Source: Lachnospiraceae bacterium (GTDB lineage: Bacteria; Bacillota; Clostridia; Lachnospirales; Lachnospiraceae). From it: a DNA stretch of 64,000 nucleotides. The position numbers and the translations under genes are program-made. Shown in pieces: positions 63,124 through 64,000 of this stretch. Numbering within the stretch: position 1 is the first letter of the stretch; each line of letters begins with the position of its first letter. The notes beneath the pieces were generated by a model, which was given only the letters and a program-made list of their open reading frames with translations, had not been told where the DNA came from and ran no database searches. The stretch is from contig NBBL01000004.1 in the NCBI GenBank assembly GCA_002892395.1, forward strand, positions 62,001 to 126,000, given 5' to 3'.

Positions 63124-63879
63124 ATGCAAAACTACGTCCTTACAATCAGCTATGACGGAACCCGCTATCTGGGATGGGAAAGCCATAAGCCAAACGACAA
63201 CACCATACAGGGAAAACTGGAGGCTGTCCTCACACGCATGACGGATCAAACCCCGGAAGCGCAAACACTGCGATTGCAGGGGGCAAGCCGAACCGATGCC
63301 GGCGTTCACGCCCGGGGCATGACTGCCAGTGTCCACATGGAATGCTCCATGTCTGAACCGGAAATCCTTGCATACCTCAACCGCTACCTCCCGGAGGACA
63401 TTGCTGTCAACCGGATCGCCCGCTGTTCCCACCGCTTCCACGCCAGGCTTCTCGCCACCGGAAAACAGTATTGCTACAGCTGCTACACCGGACATGCCAA
63501 GCCCGTGTTCGACCGTCGCTTTGTGACCATTCTCCCGAGTCCTCCGGCGCTTTCTCCCATGCAGCGCGCTGCAGAACAGCTGGTCGGAACCCATGATTTC
63601 AGGAGCTTCTGCGGCAACCCCCGCATGAAACGATCCTGCGTGCGCACCGTGGATACCATCCGCCTTCAGTGGGACGGAGACTTCCTCCGCTTTTTCTTCC
63701 ATGGGGACGGCTTTCTGCCGCACATGATTCGAATCATGGTGGGAACACTGCTGGAAATCGGATGGGGAAAGAGGAGACCGGAAGACATCCCATCCATTTT
63801 GAATGCCAAAAACAGGCAGGCCGCCGGCTTCACCGCGCCTGCCAAGGGGCTTTGTCTCCTCCGGGTCGATTATCACTAA
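63124..63879 (+). CDS. truA: tRNA pseudouridine(38-40) synthase TruA
   Basis: A 251-residue enzyme. YDGTRYLGWESHKPN and TIQGKLEAVL at the N terminus, the catalytic GASRTDAGVHARG (Asp in RTDAGVHA) near residues 53-65 and GFLPHMIRIMVGTLLEIGWGK near residue 205 match TruA, which modifies the anticodon stem-loop of many tRNAs. AAAGGAG precedes the ATG by ten bases. Its stop codon overlaps a further AAGGAGG site. Confidence 0.96.
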   Translation: MQNYVLTISYDGTRYLGWESHKPNDNTIQGKLEAVLTRMTDQTPEAQTLRLQGASRTDAGVHARGMTASVHMECSMSEPEILAYLNRYLPEDIAVNRIARCSHRFHARLLATGKQYCYSCYTGHAKPVFDRRFVTILPSPPALSPMQRAAEQLVGTHDFRSFCGNPRMKRSCVRTVDTIRLQWDGDFLRFFFHGDGFLPHMIRIMVGTLLEIGWGKRRPEDIPSILNAKNRQAAGFTAPAKGLCLLRVDYH

Positions 63880-63893
63880 GGAGGTTGATTCTC

Positions 63894-63914
63894 ATGGATT
63901 TGTCACACGTGTGA
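63894..63914 (+). CDS. Possible six-codon leader peptide (MDLSHV)
   Basis: AAGGAGG lies 10 bases before an ATG whose frame is six codons long and ends TGA at 63914. The codons run through a perfect 26-bp palindrome and the stop sits in its 3' half. Such a layout could act in attenuation, but the short frame may also be accidental. Confidence 0.3.
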   Translation: MDLSHV

Positions 63915-63921
63915 CAAATCC
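63896..63921. promoter_or_regulatory. Perfect 26-bp palindrome after truA
   Basis: GGATTTGTCACAC is followed directly by its own reverse complement, so the sequence has full dyad symmetry centred on ACGT. Six T begin about five bases downstream on the plus strand, so it may be the truA terminator with a minimal loop; it may alternatively be an operator (half site TTTGTCAC). Confidence 0.7.
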
Positions 63922-64000
63922 ACCATTTTTTGCACCGGAATCCTGTTCTTCCCTGGGGGAACGCCAAACAAAAAACCTCGTAAATCCGCCATTCTTCCAA

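Overview
The window reads as chromosomal core genome of a low-to-mid GC Gram-positive anaerobe of class Clostridia, most likely a Lachnospiraceae relative. This is an inference from gene content: a MecA adaptor, a GdpP c-di-AMP phosphodiesterase, ECF S components (RibU, QueT), DnaD/DnaI primosome genes, a DUF951 protein, an archaeal/eukaryotic-type ProRS, a V-type ATPase whose proteolipid carries a Na+-ligand set, and a 2[4Fe-4S] ferredoxin. I see no prophage, insertion sequence, CRISPR array, rRNA or tRNA. Nearly all genes lie on the minus strand; the plus-strand genes are mecA, the ferredoxin gene, ybaK-pbp and truA.

Layout. 1-2.6 kb: threonylcarbamoyl-AMP synthase fragment, RibU and a GH18 protein. 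2.6-3.5 kb: non-coding, with a candidate structured RNA. 3.5-4.6 kb: mecA and ferredoxin (+). 4.7-8.5 kb: gdpP-rplI-dnaB. 8.6-11.5 kb: ybaK and a class A PBP (+). 11.7-16.8 kb: purC, DUF2156, GNAT, sirtuin, DUF951, rpsF-ssb-rpsR. 16.8-17.3 kb: a 20-bp repeat array. 17.3-22.3 kb: cspA, uvrB, an atypical tyrosine recombinase, NUDIX, proC. 22.4-25.9 kb: two TolC-like proteins and a secreted wall-binding-type protein. 26.1-31.2 kb: phosphohexomutase, rplL-rplJ, rplA-rplK-nusG-secE. 31.3-34.7 kb: TAXI-type TRAP transporter. 34.7-38.7 kb: comFC-recD2-mreB. 38.85-39.08 kb: a candidate orphan plus-strand RNA. 39.1-47 kb: a membrane-anchored unknown, cca, proS, prs, dnaI, dnaD, headed by a cluster of DnaA boxes. 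47.2-51.9 kb: murC, queT behind a preQ1-I riboswitch, flavin reductase, aroK, nucleotidyltransferase, greA. 52-60.6 kb: complete V-ATPase operon. 60.8-63.0 kb: cell-wall amidase and L,D-transpeptidase. 63.1-64 kb: truA followed by a perfect palindrome.

How the parts connect. Replication (dnaB, dnaD, dnaI, ssb, recD2, uvrB, a recombinase) and translation (ribosomal proteins, ProRS, CCA transferase, YbaK, TruA, GreA, NusG, SecE) dominate, with cell-wall synthesis and remodelling (PBP, MurC, MreB, amidase, LDT, GH18) interleaved. The most interesting signals are regulatory or non-coding: the DnaA-box cluster over the dnaD-dnaI promoter, two candidate structured RNAs, promoter-proximal hairpins before secE and cspA, a probably leaderless ybaK mRNA, the 20-bp repeat array, and the palindrome with a six-codon ORF after truA. 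Among proteins, the tandem TolC-like pair in an apparently monoderm organism and the recombinase with substituted catalytic residues stand out. All functions are assigned by reading motifs by eye; no database search was run.
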